44,561 nt of DNA from Marinoscillum furvescens DSM 4134 (GTDB taxonomy: Bacteria > Bacteroidota > Bacteroidia > Cytophagales > Cyclobacteriaceae): NCBI RefSeq assembly GCF_003386095.1, contig NZ_QREG01000033.1, forward strand, positions 1 to 44,561, written 5' to 3'. Every line of letters starts with the position of its first letter. Within the stretch, counting starts at the first letter, position 1. The position numbers and the translations under genes were made by a program. The notes under the pieces were generated by a model. The model searched no databases and had not been told where the DNA came from. It saw only the letters and a program-made list of their open reading frames with translations. This document shows positions 19,105-27,534 of the stretch, one piece after another.

Positions 19105-19797
19105 CTATTTCTGTTCCTTTAGCTTTTCCAGGTGTTCATTTTCGCCAATTACCACCAGCACATCTCCTTGCTTGATGTAGTGAGAAGCTTTCGGAATCAA
19201 TTTTACCTTTTTCTGAGCGTCTTCTATGGAGATGACCTGTACTCCAAATTCACTTTTGAGGTTGAGTTCACCGAGGGTTTTGCCAATAAACTCTTCGTTG
19301 GGTGTCCAGTCGATGATAGAGTAGCTGTCCGTGAGTGGGATGTAGTCCAGTATGTTGGGGTTGTCGATGCGCTGCGCCAGACGTAGCGCACTTTCTTGCT
19401 CCGGAAAGATGATTTCACAGTCACCGATTTTTTTGAGGATTTTCGCATGGTCTTCTGCTACGACCTTTACATAGATATTTTCCACTTCCAGTTCGTGTAG
19501 GTGGTACACGATGAGCAGGCTGTCATCGGCTTTTCTGCCAAGGCTCACGATCACCGCATCCACGTCTTTTACTCCGGCTTTTTCGAGAAAGCTCGCATCT
19601 TTTGCATCACCGATTATTCCTTTGGTGACAAATGGCTTCACCTTTTCGATGCGGTCTTCACTTTGGTCTATTGCCACCACTTCAAAGTTGCGCTCGCTGA
19701 GGTAGCGCGCCAGAAAACGCGAAAAGGTGCTCATGCCGATGAGCATAAAGGACTCATTGCGTCCTTTACCCGTGATTTTATCAAAATTGATGTTCAT
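19105..19797 (-). CDS. ktrA: potassium uptake regulatory protein, TrkA/KtrA (RCK) family
   Basis: 230-residue cytosolic gating subunit. The RCK_N Rossmann domain (about 15-140; FMLIGMSTFSRFLARYLSERNFEVVAID, binding ATP/NAD-type nucleotides) is followed by an RCK_C domain (about 150-230; GKTLGELNLKSEFGVQVISI, YIKQGDVLVVIGENEHLEKL). The size matches KtrA rather than the double-length TrkA. It starts two bases after the membrane subunit gene on the same strand, so the two form one operon. The usual GxGxxG is altered to GMSTFS here. Confidence 0.9.
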   Translation of the reverse strand: MNINFDKITGKGRNESFMLIGMSTFSRFLARYLSERNFEVVAIDQSEDRIEKVKPFVTKGIIGDAKDASFLEKAGVKDVDAVIVSLGRKADDSLLIVYHLHELEVENIYVKVVAEDHAKILKKIGDCEIIFPEQESALRLAQRIDNPNILDYIPLTDSYSIIDWTPNEEFIGKTLGELNLKSEFGVQVISIEDAQKKVKLIPKASHYIKQGDVLVVIGENEHLEKLKEQK

Positions 19798-19799
19798 AG

Positions 19800-21218
19800 C
19801 TATCCTACTAATATATCTTCTTTAAGGTATCTGAGGTGAAATTGTTTTTGCGTTTTTAATGCCAATACCAATGTGATGGGCCCAAGCCTACCCAGGTACA
19901 TCAGTACGGAGACGATCACCTTGCCTGCTGGTGACAGGTCGCCAGTGATGCCCAGTGAAAGCCCCACCGTACCAAAGGCAGAAACCGTCTCAAAGAGCAC
20001 TTCCATGAAAGTAAACGGCTGCTGATGTAAGTATACTTCGGTGAGTAAGAGCAAAAACATAAACGTAGCGATGGTGAAGATGGCGAAAAACACAATGGAC
20101 GCAGCTTTGGAAAGTGTTTTTCCGGGTATACGCCGGTAGAAGAGGTTGATGTCCTGATTTTCTGAAAATTGACGGGTCATGCCCTGCAGGAAGAGCATAA
20201 ATGTGGTGGTTTTGATGCCTCCGCCACAAGATCCCGGTGAAGCTCCGATAAACATGAGCAGCATGAATACAAACAGGGTGGGGGCAGAAAGTTCGCTAAT
20301 AGGAAGTAATGTAAATCCTGCGGTTCTGGTGGTAGCAGATTGGAACAGTACGGTGAGGACCTGATCGCCCCAAGGCATCCCGGAAAGTCCACGGGTGTAC
20401 TCGAGTGCCACAAAAAATACCGCTCCCACCAGCAACAGAACGACGGTAAGGCTGATAGTAATCTTAGAATGAAGACTCAGCCGGCTGAAAAAGTGATTGC
20501 CTAGATGTTTGGCCTGTGCGTTGATGTCGAAAATGACAATAAACCCCAGTCCTCCGGCGATGATCAGCAGGATATTGGTGAGCACAAACCATCCGTCCGC
20601 AGCATAGCCCGCATAGGTGCCCGGTAGTATATCAAAGCCCGCATTGCAAAAGGCAGAGATGCTTTGGAAGATTCCATAATATACGGCCTGATCCCAGGAA
20701 AAATGCTCTAAAAACCGGTAGGTAAGGATGGCTGCACCGATGATTTCCAGTACAAAAGTGAACGAAAATACTGTAACGATAAGCTTTCCTAGCTCACCAA
20801 TAGGATTTTGGCTAAAACTGTCCACTAGTAGCCCTCTACCGCTGATGGTGAGTTTTCCTACAAATAAGAACATAAAAAACGTGCTAAATGACATGATGCC
20901 TAGTCCGCCGAGCTGAATGAGTGCCAGTAGTGTAAGCTGACCAAATAGAGAGAGGTCTGCCGCCGGGTCCATCACGGATAGGCCCGTGACACAAGTAGCG
21001 GATGTAGCCATAAATAGCGCGTCTATTGTACGCATGGAGCCCGGCGCAGCGGTAGCAGCCGGTAGGCAGAGTAGCACAGTACCAATCCCGATGGCCAACA
21101 GAAAGCTAAGCAGAATCATTCGTGGAGGGCTGGACAGCAGATGATACGAAAGCCACCGGCTAATCCTGGGTCTTCCTTTGAATAAGTGAGTGATCGCTTC
21201 CATATCTCTGGTTGGCAT
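19800..21218 (-). CDS. ktrB: potassium uptake membrane subunit, TrkH/KtrB family
   Basis: 472-residue integral membrane protein with the four membrane-pore-membrane repeats of the Trk/Ktr/HKT superfamily. Candidate filter segments are ATCVTGLSV, FCNAGFDI, TTRTAGFTL and FGTVGLSLG, each with the selectivity glycine. It forms the K+ channel gated by the KtrA-like protein encoded just downstream. The start is either 21218 (MPTRDMEA) or 21203 (MEAITHLF); the first is given. It is divergent from the DUF6495 gene 43 bases away. Confidence 0.92.
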   Translation of the reverse strand: MPTRDMEAITHLFKGRPRISRWLSYHLLSSPPRMILLSFLLAIGIGTVLLCLPAATAAPGSMRTIDALFMATSATCVTGLSVMDPAADLSLFGQLTLLALIQLGGLGIMSFSTFFMFLFVGKLTISGRGLLVDSFSQNPIGELGKLIVTVFSFTFVLEIIGAAILTYRFLEHFSWDQAVYYGIFQSISAFCNAGFDILPGTYAGYAADGWFVLTNILLIIAGGLGFIVIFDINAQAKHLGNHFFSRLSLHSKITISLTVVLLLVGAVFFVALEYTRGLSGMPWGDQVLTVLFQSATTRTAGFTLLPISELSAPTLFVFMLLMFIGASPGSCGGGIKTTTFMLFLQGMTRQFSENQDINLFYRRIPGKTLSKAASIVFFAIFTIATFMFLLLLTEVYLHQQPFTFMEVLFETVSAFGTVGLSLGITGDLSPAGKVIVSVLMYLGRLGPITLVLALKTQKQFHLRYLKEDILVG

Positions 21219-21221
21219 TTT

Positions 21222-21229
21222 TATCTTTG
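21222..21229 (+). promoter_or_regulatory. Bacteroidota -7 promoter element (TATCTTTG)
   Basis: Matches TAnnTTTG and lies 32 bases before the DUF6495 start codon, inside the 43-base divergent gap with ktrB. Confidence 0.5.
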
Positions 21230-21261
21230 CGGCCCTTATACAATCTGCAAACTAACGCGCT

Positions 21262-21753
21262 ATGCCCGTATCTCCTAAATACCGCAACCTCACTTCAGAT
21301 GAGCTCAAAAACCTGGAAAAGGAATTTGTAGACTATCTCATCGTCAATGGCATTACTGCTGATGACTGGGTGCGCCTGAAAGAGCAGGAGCTGGACAAGG
21401 CCGAGGATATCATAACGCTCTTTAGCGATGTGGTGTTTGAGGGTGTGCTGAGAAAGGTGCAGTACCTGGAGCATCGGTCCAGTACGGATATCAAGGCTTT
21501 TCAATGCTTACAGGACAAAATCATCCTAATGGGTATGAGTGCAGAAAGCCATGATGTAGACTTTACAGCCAGAGACTTTTGGGAAAAAGCCAAGGAGGAG
21601 GCCCCTGACGGAGTGCAAGTGTATACCACGGAAAAAGCCTATGGCAAGACGCGCGAAATGGAGTTGTTCGAAATGATCGAAAATGGGTGCGCTATTTCGG
21701 AAGGGCAGTCTTTTAAGGCGATTTCGCTTGCGCTTGCCAGTAAGCAGGGTTAG
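21262..21753 (+). CDS. DUF6495 family protein
   Basis: 163-residue cytosolic protein without signal or membrane segments. The N-terminus LTSDELKNLEKEFVDYLIVNGITADDWVRLK, the central SDVVFEGVLRKVQYLEHRS and the acidic C-terminal half fit DUF6495, a family restricted to Bacteroidota with no known function. Its 3' end overlaps the convergent bestrophin gene by four bases (21750-21753), so antisense effects are possible. Assigned from memory of the family pattern. Confidence 0.75.
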   Translation: MPVSPKYRNLTSDELKNLEKEFVDYLIVNGITADDWVRLKEQELDKAEDIITLFSDVVFEGVLRKVQYLEHRSSTDIKAFQCLQDKIILMGMSAESHDVDFTARDFWEKAKEEAPDGVQVYTTEKAYGKTREMELFEMIENGCAISEGQSFKAISLALASKQG

Positions 21754-22733
21754 AGTAAGAATCCTTTCATGTCCTGTATGGGTTCGGGAATGTTTTCATC
21801 ATCAATCATCTCCCTTATGTCAATTTCTATTCCTCTGGATATTTGAGTGATGGGCACGTCGTTGTAGGTTCCCTCGAATGGGTTTTCAGAGTAATCACCA
21901 ATTTTTTCCATCAAGAAAAATACCCAAATAATAAGAGCAGAGATCACCGGACTGAACCAATAAATCCAGGGAGCGGTATCAATAAAGACATTCAGTATAC
22001 CAAAAGGAACAAATGCTGAGAATACAAAGGTCATCCATAGCGCTGTAGAGGCATATTGTCTCGGAAAAGGAAAGTTTTTGATGCGTTCGGCTTTGCCCTG
22101 GTTTTCATAAAATTCTTTGATCAGCTCATGAAACGCCATGTGACGAAAATCCTCAAAGTGGTTGGAGTCTCGCAACTGCTGCAACCTCGCTGCCTGATGG
22201 CGCATGATCTGAGTGGCTTTATTTGTTTTGCCGTTTAGAGCGGAGAGTTCTTCAGGCGGGAGGTATTGAGATAGCTCCTTATCCAGTTTGTTGTTGTAAT
22301 CTTCGCAAATGGTAGGAGAGTAGATGCTTAGTCGGTTTTGCGTGTGCTCCCAGGGTTTGCTGAGTCGGAGCTGATGACGCAAGGCGGTCATCCATGCGAT
22401 GTGTCGGTAGATTAGTTCTTTTTTGATCTTATGAGCATTATTGCCCTGAACAAAGGAGACTACAGCTGCACCAAAAGATCGGCTGCTGTTGACGATAGCC
22501 CCGTAGATCTTGCGTGCTTCCCAGGTGCGATCATAGGATGAGTTGTTTTTAAACCCCAAATAAAAGGCTACGGCAATACCTAAGATCGTTACGGCACTCC
22601 ATGGAATGTGTAGCTGGTTTTCCAGAAAATGAGAAAGGGTAAAAACGGAAAGGCTGTAAAGCAATCCAAGGATAAAGGGCTTTTTGGACCAGTTAAAAGT
22701 CATCCAAAAGCCATAGTTTCTTTTGGTGTACAT
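21750..22733 (-). CDS. bestrophin-family anion channel
   Basis: 327 residues of the bacterial bestrophin (YneE/UPF0187) type. It has an N-terminal Y-NYGFWMTFNWSKKP segment, a helix pair including LGIAVAFYLGFKNNSSYDRTWEARKIYGAIVNSSRSF (the hallmark FRNN/YDRWWE-like motif), and later membrane helices (STALWMTFVFSAFVPFGILNVF, WFSPVISALIIWVFFLM) ending in GDYSENPFEG, the conserved D/E-rich C-terminal motif. These proteins form pentameric ion channels. Monocistronic. Confidence 0.88.
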   Translation of the reverse strand: MYTKRNYGFWMTFNWSKKPFILGLLYSLSVFTLSHFLENQLHIPWSAVTILGIAVAFYLGFKNNSSYDRTWEARKIYGAIVNSSRSFGAAVVSFVQGNNAHKIKKELIYRHIAWMTALRHQLRLSKPWEHTQNRLSIYSPTICEDYNNKLDKELSQYLPPEELSALNGKTNKATQIMRHQAARLQQLRDSNHFEDFRHMAFHELIKEFYENQGKAERIKNFPFPRQYASTALWMTFVFSAFVPFGILNVFIDTAPWIYWFSPVISALIIWVFFLMEKIGDYSENPFEGTYNDVPITQISRGIEIDIREMIDDENIPEPIQDMKGFLL

Positions 22734-22796
22734 AGTCGGTTTGGTAGGTTGCCCTTAGAAGATACGCAGAAATAGCGAAGGAGCAGGTCTTGCAAC

Positions 22797-22830
22797 AAAA
22801 AAAGCTACCTGATGGTCAGGTAGCTTTTTT
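22797..22830 (-). terminator. terminator beyond typA, able to work in both directions
   Basis: AGCTACCTGA (22803-22812) and TCAGGTAGCT (22816-22825) form a perfect 10-bp stem with loop TGG, flanked by A-run and T-run. It lies about 25 bases beyond the typA stop on the minus strand. Confidence 0.88.
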
Positions 22831-22854
22831 CATTATGTATATCCGATGGTGTAA

Positions 22855-24627
22855 TTACGGTTTAAACTGAATCTTACGCATGCGCAAAGATTCGGGAGTT
22901 ACTTCCACGTATTCGTCTTTCTGAATGTACTCCAGAGCATCCTCTAGTGAAAATTGACGCTTAGGAGCTACTTTGGAGTTGTCATCAGAGCCAGACGCAC
23001 GCATGTTGGTCAGCTTCTTGCCTTTCACCACATTTACAGCCAGGTCATTGCCACGTGAGTGCTCACCGATTACCTGACCGATGTAGAGCTCATCTCCCGG
23101 ATCGATGAAGAAAATGCCTCTATCCTGGAGTTTGTCCATCGAGTAGGCAGTACTTGCACCAGCTTCCATGGCGATCAATGATCCGTTGTTTCTTGTAGGG
23201 ATTTCACCTTTCATAGGCTCATAAGCCTTAAATCTATGCGTCATTACCGCTTCGCCTGCCGTAGCAGTAAGCATGCGGTTTCTGAGACCGATCAGTCCAC
23301 GTGCAGGGATGTCAAATTCCAGGTGCTGGATACTGCCTTTTGGCTCCATTACCTTCAGGTCACCTTTACGCTGCGTGGCTAGTTCTATCACTTTTCCGGA
23401 GTAATCTTCCGGCACGTCTACCACCATGTGCTCTATAGGCTCCATCTTTTGGCCATCTACTTCTTTGATCAGTACCTGTGGCTGACCTACCTGTAGCTCA
23501 TAGCCTTCACGTCGCATGGTTTCGATCAGTACCGACAAGTGAAGAATACCCCTTCCATATACCAGGAATTTGTCCTCCGAGCCGGTTTCCTCGATACGTA
23601 GCGCGAGGTTTCTTTCTACTTCTTTGAACAGACGGTCTCTGATCTGGCGTGAGGTAACAAACTTTCCTTCTTTACCGAAAAATGGTGAATCGTTGATTGA
23701 GAAAAGCATACTCATGGTAGGCTCATCTATGGCGATTCGTGGGAGTACCATAGGGTTTTCTACATCTGTGATGGTGTCCCCAATATCAAAATCTTCGATG
23801 CCTGTAACTGCGCAGATATCTCCGCAAGGCACTTCTTTTACTTGTTTCTTTCCTAGTCCTTCAAAAGTATGCAGTTCCTTTATCCGCACCTTTTTGATGG
23901 TGCCATCTTTTTTGGCCAAACCGAGCTGGGCGCCTTCTTTAAGAGTGCCCTGCACCACCTTACCAATGGCGATTCGTCCTACGAAATTGGAGAAATCCAA
24001 AGAGGTGATTTGCATAGCAGGTACGCCTTCCACCACTTTAGGTCCCGGTACTTTTTCCAGGATGATGTCCATGAGGTAGGAGATGTCTTCCGTTTGCTTT
24101 TGCCAATCCGGGCCCATCCAGCCGTTTTTACTTGATCCGTATACAGTAGTGAAGTCTAGCTGCTCTTCAGTAGCATCCAAAGAAAACATCAGGTCAAATA
24201 CCTGCTCCATTACCACTTCTGGCTGGCAGTTTTCTTTGTCCACCTTGTTGACCACCACGATAGGGTTGAGGCCTAGACCGAGAGCCTTGCTCATTACAAA
24301 GCGGGTTTGAGGCATAGGTCCTTCAAATGCGTCTACGAGGAGTAGCACGCCATCAGCCATTTTAAGTACACGCTCTACTTCACCACCAAAATCGGAGTGA
24401 CCAGGAGTATCAATGATGTTGATTTTTACTCCTTTGTAGTTTACAGATACGTTTTTAGATAAAATGGTAATTCCGCGTTCACGTTCCAGGTCGTTGTTAT
24501 CCAGTATAAGGTCGTCGAATTCCTGGTTTTCTCTAAAGAGTTTAGAGAAGTGGATCATCTTGTCTACGAGGGTAGTTTTGCCATGATCTACGTGTGCGAT
24601 GATGGCGATATTTCTAATTTCAGTCAT
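22855..24627 (-). CDS. typA: translational GTPase TypA/BipA
   Basis: 590 residues. The GTPase domain has G1 AHVDHGKTTL, G3 DTPGHSDFGGEV and G4 NKVD; domain II, domains III and V of EF-G type and a C-terminal TypA-specific domain (ARGLIGLRNRMLTATAGEAVMTHRF ... RGNDLAVNVVKGKKLTNMRASGSD) follow. It binds the ribosome and supports large-subunit assembly and stress growth. Length is close to the usual ~600. A TATTTTTG element lies 23 bases upstream of the start, and a strong terminator follows. Confidence 0.96.
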   Translation of the reverse strand: MTEIRNIAIIAHVDHGKTTLVDKMIHFSKLFRENQEFDDLILDNNDLERERGITILSKNVSVNYKGVKINIIDTPGHSDFGGEVERVLKMADGVLLLVDAFEGPMPQTRFVMSKALGLGLNPIVVVNKVDKENCQPEVVMEQVFDLMFSLDATEEQLDFTTVYGSSKNGWMGPDWQKQTEDISYLMDIILEKVPGPKVVEGVPAMQITSLDFSNFVGRIAIGKVVQGTLKEGAQLGLAKKDGTIKKVRIKELHTFEGLGKKQVKEVPCGDICAVTGIEDFDIGDTITDVENPMVLPRIAIDEPTMSMLFSINDSPFFGKEGKFVTSRQIRDRLFKEVERNLALRIEETGSEDKFLVYGRGILHLSVLIETMRREGYELQVGQPQVLIKEVDGQKMEPIEHMVVDVPEDYSGKVIELATQRKGDLKVMEPKGSIQHLEFDIPARGLIGLRNRMLTATAGEAVMTHRFKAYEPMKGEIPTRNNGSLIAMEAGASTAYSMDKLQDRGIFFIDPGDELYIGQVIGEHSRGNDLAVNVVKGKKLTNMRASGSDDNSKVAPKRQFSLEDALEYIQKDEYVEVTPESLRMRKIQFKP

Positions 24628-24649
24628 AAATCCTATTAAAAAAGGACCG

Positions 24650-24657
24650 CAAAAATA
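24650..24657 (-). promoter_or_regulatory. Bacteroidota -7 promoter element (TATTTTTG) of typA
   Basis: The minus-strand sequence matches TAnnTTTG, 23 bases before the typA start. A TTG lies upstream but with shorter spacing than usual. Confidence 0.45.
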
Positions 24658-24794
24658 GCTGATATACAGTCAAATGTTTGGTATATCAAAAAAAGAATTC
24701 GTTAAACTTCATCTGATGACCAATTAATTGGCATAAAATCCAACTAAAGGGTTTAATCGTAGGTTGAATGAGCATACCAACAAAACCCTACAAT

Positions 24795-25205
24795 ATGAAA
24801 AAGAGAGAATTTATCAAACGAGCAGGATTAGTGGCTGCCCTGGCGGGCTTTGGGCTTACCCTCGAAAGCTGTAGTGAAGATGAGGAGCCAGCACCTACCG
24901 GGGGTAGTGGACTTACTGTCGATTTGAGTGTTTCACCATTTTCGAGGCTAAAAGATCCCGATAGCTGGCTATTGCATCCAGATGAAAACATCCTACTGGT
25001 CAATGTGGGAGGTAGTATTAGTGCATTTAGCAGTGCTTGTACTCATTCTGGATGTACACGTGATTGGACATTTTCGGGAGAATTTATCTGCGGCTGCCAT
25101 GGCTCCCGATTTAATACCACAGGGCAGGTGACCAATGGTCCGGCCACCAGTGCGTTGGCTCGTATTTCCGTTTCTCGAGAAGGAGATGTGCTTACTTTGG
25201 GCTAG
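24795..25205 (+). CDS. Rieske [2Fe-2S] protein, exported
   Basis: 136 residues from the ATG at 24795 (MKKREFIKRAGLVAALAGF); the in-frame ATG at 24768 adds nine residues before the signal. The signal looks Tat-like (KKREFIKRAG) but also carries a lipobox-like LESC. Cluster-binding motifs are intact: CTHSGC and CGCHGS, with RFNTTGQVTNGPAT typical of Rieske folds. It probably carries electrons outside the cytoplasmic membrane. No cytochrome b or oxygenase subunit is adjacent, so the partner is unknown. Confidence 0.88.
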   Translation: MKKREFIKRAGLVAALAGFGLTLESCSEDEEPAPTGGSGLTVDLSVSPFSRLKDPDSWLLHPDENILLVNVGGSISAFSSACTHSGCTRDWTFSGEFICGCHGSRFNTTGQVTNGPATSALARISVSREGDVLTLG

Positions 25206-25250
25206 CCGAATTCTTTCTGTATTTTGCCTTTGCAAAAGCCTGTAAAAGAT

Positions 25251-26255
25251 ATGAAATACCTCATAGGATTGGGGGTGGCTATCCTTGTAATCGCCGCAGC
25301 CTACTTTTTTGGCCCCAGAGCCAAATTTGATCCCATTTTGTCTCCTGAAGTTGAGCTTTGGGACATTTCTTTGGATAGTCTGGATCGCTACGTACGAGCC
25401 AAAGACCAGGATTTGCCTAACCTCAAGCCTGATAATGAATCGCGGATCGTATGGGCTGACAGCATCCGAAAAACGCCTTACAGTGTGGTGTATTTGCATG
25501 GCTTTACTGCCAGTCCTATGGAGTCGCACCCTACACATGTGGAGTTTGCCAAACGGCTTGGGTGTAACCTGTACATTCCTCTGCTGGCGGGGCATGGCCT
25601 GGAAGATGAAGACTCTTTTTTGGAGCTGACGCCCAATGAGCTGATAGCATCTGCTAAAGAAGCGGTGGCTATTGGGCAGTTACTGGGGGAAAATGTGATC
25701 GTAATGTCCTGTAGTACTGGCAGCACATTGGCTATATATCTGGCAGGAGCCAATGTGGAAATCATTGACGCTTTGCTGATGTATTCGCCTAATATAGCGC
25801 TGTTTGACCGCTCAGCCCGGATGCTCACTGGTCCCTGGGGTGAGCAGATCTTAAAAAAGATGCTCGGTGACTACCGCAAGCCAGCCAAAGAACCAGAGGG
25901 ACCTGCTAAACAGTACTGGACCACCACCTACCGGACCGAGGGCTTGATCGCATTGCAGGCGCTTCTTGACGAAACCATGACACCTGAGGTGTTTGAGCGC
26001 GTAGAGCAGCCGTATTTTGTGGGTTTTTATTACCGAGACGAAGAAAACCAGGACAAGACCATCTCTATAGATGCCATCAGGGCTTTTGACCGCTATACGG
26101 CTACTCCTGCAGATCACAAAAAGCTGATGGCTTTTCCCGATGCGGGTGAACACGTGATTGCCAATCCTGTGAAAAGTAAGAATGTGGAAGCGGTGCTGGA
26201 AGCTTCGTTGGAGTTTGCGGAGGAAATGCTGGAGGTGAACGTAGTTACTGAATGA
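25251..26255 (+). CDS. membrane-anchored alpha/beta hydrolase
   Basis: 334 residues from the ATG at 25251 (MKYLIGLGVAILVIAAAYFF, one N-terminal helix acting as signal or anchor). The fold is an alpha/beta hydrolase: oxyanion segment VVYLHGFTASPMESH, then LLAGHGLED, a nucleophile elbow that reads SCSTGS instead of GxSxG, and the catalytic His in AGEHVIANP. It resembles carboxylesterase or monoglyceride-lipase-type enzymes. The altered elbow keeps the Ser. It starts 45 bases after the Rieske gene, possibly co-transcribed. Confidence 0.82.
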   Translation: MKYLIGLGVAILVIAAAYFFGPRAKFDPILSPEVELWDISLDSLDRYVRAKDQDLPNLKPDNESRIVWADSIRKTPYSVVYLHGFTASPMESHPTHVEFAKRLGCNLYIPLLAGHGLEDEDSFLELTPNELIASAKEAVAIGQLLGENVIVMSCSTGSTLAIYLAGANVEIIDALLMYSPNIALFDRSARMLTGPWGEQILKKMLGDYRKPAKEPEGPAKQYWTTTYRTEGLIALQALLDETMTPEVFERVEQPYFVGFYYRDEENQDKTISIDAIRAFDRYTATPADHKKLMAFPDAGEHVIANPVKSKNVEAVLEASLEFAEEMLEVNVVTE

Positions 26256-26361
26256 CAATTATCATGAGATGAACTTCGAGCCCTGTGCCAGGCTCTTGCT
26301 AAGTATTGGTAATTCTTTATTCTTGATGGAATTAAGTTTGAAGAAACACTCTTATTCCCAA

Positions 26362-26613
26362 TTAGTCATAATGTAAACGACACTTGGCTATCAGAATCGC
26401 ATCGTCTTTAACCTGATAAATTAAGCGGTGCTCCGTATCTATTCTTCTAGACCAAAAACCTTAATATTAATACTTCAATGGTTCTGGTTTGCAGATCCCT
26501 GAAAATGGATTTCTGGAGATGTCTTTTAAAAGTTGATTAATGCGTTTGAGCGTCTTTTTATCAGTTTTCTGCCATTAGAGGTCCCAAGATTCTTCCACAA
26601 AAACGAACTTCAT
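26362..26613 (-). pseudogene. yoeB: YoeB-family toxin with three in-frame TAA stops
   Basis: Read on the minus strand from ATG 26613, the frame gives MKFVFVEESWDL-stop-WQKTDKK, a helix KRINQLLKDISRNPFSGI, KPEPLKY-stop-Y-stop-GFWSRRIDTEHRLIYQV, and the conserved C-terminus AKCRLHYD. This is a full-length 83-residue YoeB/Txe RelE-fold toxin with frame preserved throughout but stops at codon 13 and twice near codon 50. The catalytic-end residues (EHRLIYQ, C-terminal HY) remain visible. Its ATG overlaps the antitoxin stop (26610-26613), the standard arrangement. It is presumably non-functional. Confidence 0.85.
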
Positions 26614-26864
26614 TCTTCAATATGGTCTTTGGGAAATGAAGAGCCATTATTGAGTTTATCAATGGCGGAATCTAGCCGTCTCTCGTTGGTTTTAGATGAG
26701 AGTTCATGGTTGGTAGCACACAGTGAGTTATATTCGGCTAGTGACATGATGACCACACCATTGTCTTTACCACGGTTAATGATCAAAGTCTCAAAATTTT
26801 TTGTTACCCTGTCGAGGTAAGACTTAACGTCTTTGCGAAAATCTGATATCGTGGTAGTAAGCAT
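26610..26864 (-). CDS. yefM: YefM/Phd-family antitoxin
   Basis: 84 residues from the ATG at 26864 (MLTTTISDFRKDVKSYLD); the longer upstream reading covers the operator and is rejected. YefM pattern: an N-terminal DNA-binding dimer fold with SDFRKDVKSYLDRV and LIINRGKDNGVVIMSLAEYNSL, then a flexible toxin-binding tail (LDSAIDKLNNGSSF, ending HIEE). It normally neutralises YoeB and represses the operon. Its partner is broken, so it may persist as an orphan antitoxin. Confidence 0.88.
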   Translation of the reverse strand: MLTTTISDFRKDVKSYLDRVTKNFETLIINRGKDNGVVIMSLAEYNSLCATNHELSSKTNERRLDSAIDKLNNGSSFPKDHIEE

Positions 26865-26870
26865 GTTTTT

Positions 26871-26888
26871 AGTACATTGATATGTACT
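26871..26888 (-). promoter_or_regulatory. predicted YefM operator (palindrome)
   Basis: AGTACAT-TGAT-ATGTACT is a perfect 7-bp inverted repeat with a four-base spacer, ending six bases upstream of the antitoxin start. Its GTAC core resembles the TGTACA cores bound by E. coli YefM. Confidence 0.6.
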
Positions 26889-26937
26889 AAAATAAGGAAT
26901 GCTTATGTTTTTCACATCATAGGGAGGAGCCAATAAA

Positions 26938-26969
26938 AAAGGATGCCTCCCCAATGAGAAACATCCTTT
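26938..26969 (-). terminator. Rho-independent terminator of the cyclophilin gene
   Basis: On the minus strand, AAAGGATG and CATCCTTT form an 8-bp stem followed by a T-run (the A-run starting at 26935). It lies about 20 bases beyond the stop. Confidence 0.7.
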
Positions 26970-26991
26970 ACTAATGTGCTTATCGAATGGA

Positions 26992-27426
26992 TTATTCGGT
27001 GATGACCACTTTGTCCATTACGTCGCCCTGGCGGATGTCATCGATCACGTCTACACCTTCTACCACCTTGCCAAAGCAGGTGTGGTTTCTGTCCAGGTGA
27101 GCAGTGTTTTCACGACTGTGGCAGATAAAAAACTGAGATCCTCCTGTGTTACGTCCGGCATGCGCCATAGAGAGTACGCCTCTGTCGTGATACTGGTTGT
27201 CGCCCTCTAGTTCACAATCGATGCTATAGCCAGGTCCACCAGCTCCGGTGCCATCAGGGCAACCTCCCTGAATCACAAAATTTGGGATAACACGATGAAA
27301 AGTAAGGCCATCGTAAAACCCTTTTTCTGCCAATGTGATGAAGTTTTCAACCGTCTTAGGGGCGTCTTTTTCGTAAAATTCGATTTTCATGACACCTTTT
27401 TTGGTGTGAATCTCTGCTTTTTTCAT
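26992..27426 (-). CDS. peptidyl-prolyl cis-trans isomerase, cyclophilin type
   Basis: 144 residues, a compact cytosolic single-domain cyclophilin. Active-site motifs are present: [13 protein letters not shown] (Arg and Phe), GPGYSIDCE, then [15 protein letters not shown] and [12 protein letters not shown]. No signal peptide, so it helps folding in the cytoplasm by isomerising Xaa-Pro bonds. It is divergent from the CvfB-like gene, sharing a short intergenic region with facing promoter elements. Confidence 0.93.
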   Translation of the reverse strand: MKKAEIHTKKGVMKIEFYEKDAPKTVENFITLAEKGFYDGLTFHRVIPNFVIQGGCPDGTGAGGPGYSIDCELEGDNQYHDRGVLSMAHAGRNTGGSQFFICHSRENTAHLDRNHTCFGKVVEGVDVIDDIRQGDVMDKVVITE

Positions 27427-27489
27427 GTTTTATCTAGTTTCTGGGCACGAGCCCATGATTTAAGGATATGTATTCGTTACAGGAAGGCG

Positions 27490-27526
27490 CAAAGTTAAAC
27501 TACCCATAAGAAATAGAATACCTTTG
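27490..27526. promoter_or_regulatory. facing divergent -7 elements (TAACTTTG minus, TACCTTTG plus)
   Basis: 27490-27497 reads TAACTTTG on the minus strand toward the cyclophilin gene; 27519-27526 reads TACCTTTG on the plus strand, eight bases before the CvfB-like ATG. Both match TAnnTTTG. The plus-strand copy implies an almost leaderless mRNA. Confidence 0.45.
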
Positions 27527-27534
27527 CATCCAAT

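Noticed and set aside
23570-24079. 169-residue antisense open frame in typA
   Set aside because: Shadow of the typA gene; low-complexity Ser-rich translation.
26362-26613. Stop-codon recoding allowing a functional YoeB
   Set aside because: Three TAA stops would have to be read through and no recoding signal is seen; a pseudogene is simpler.
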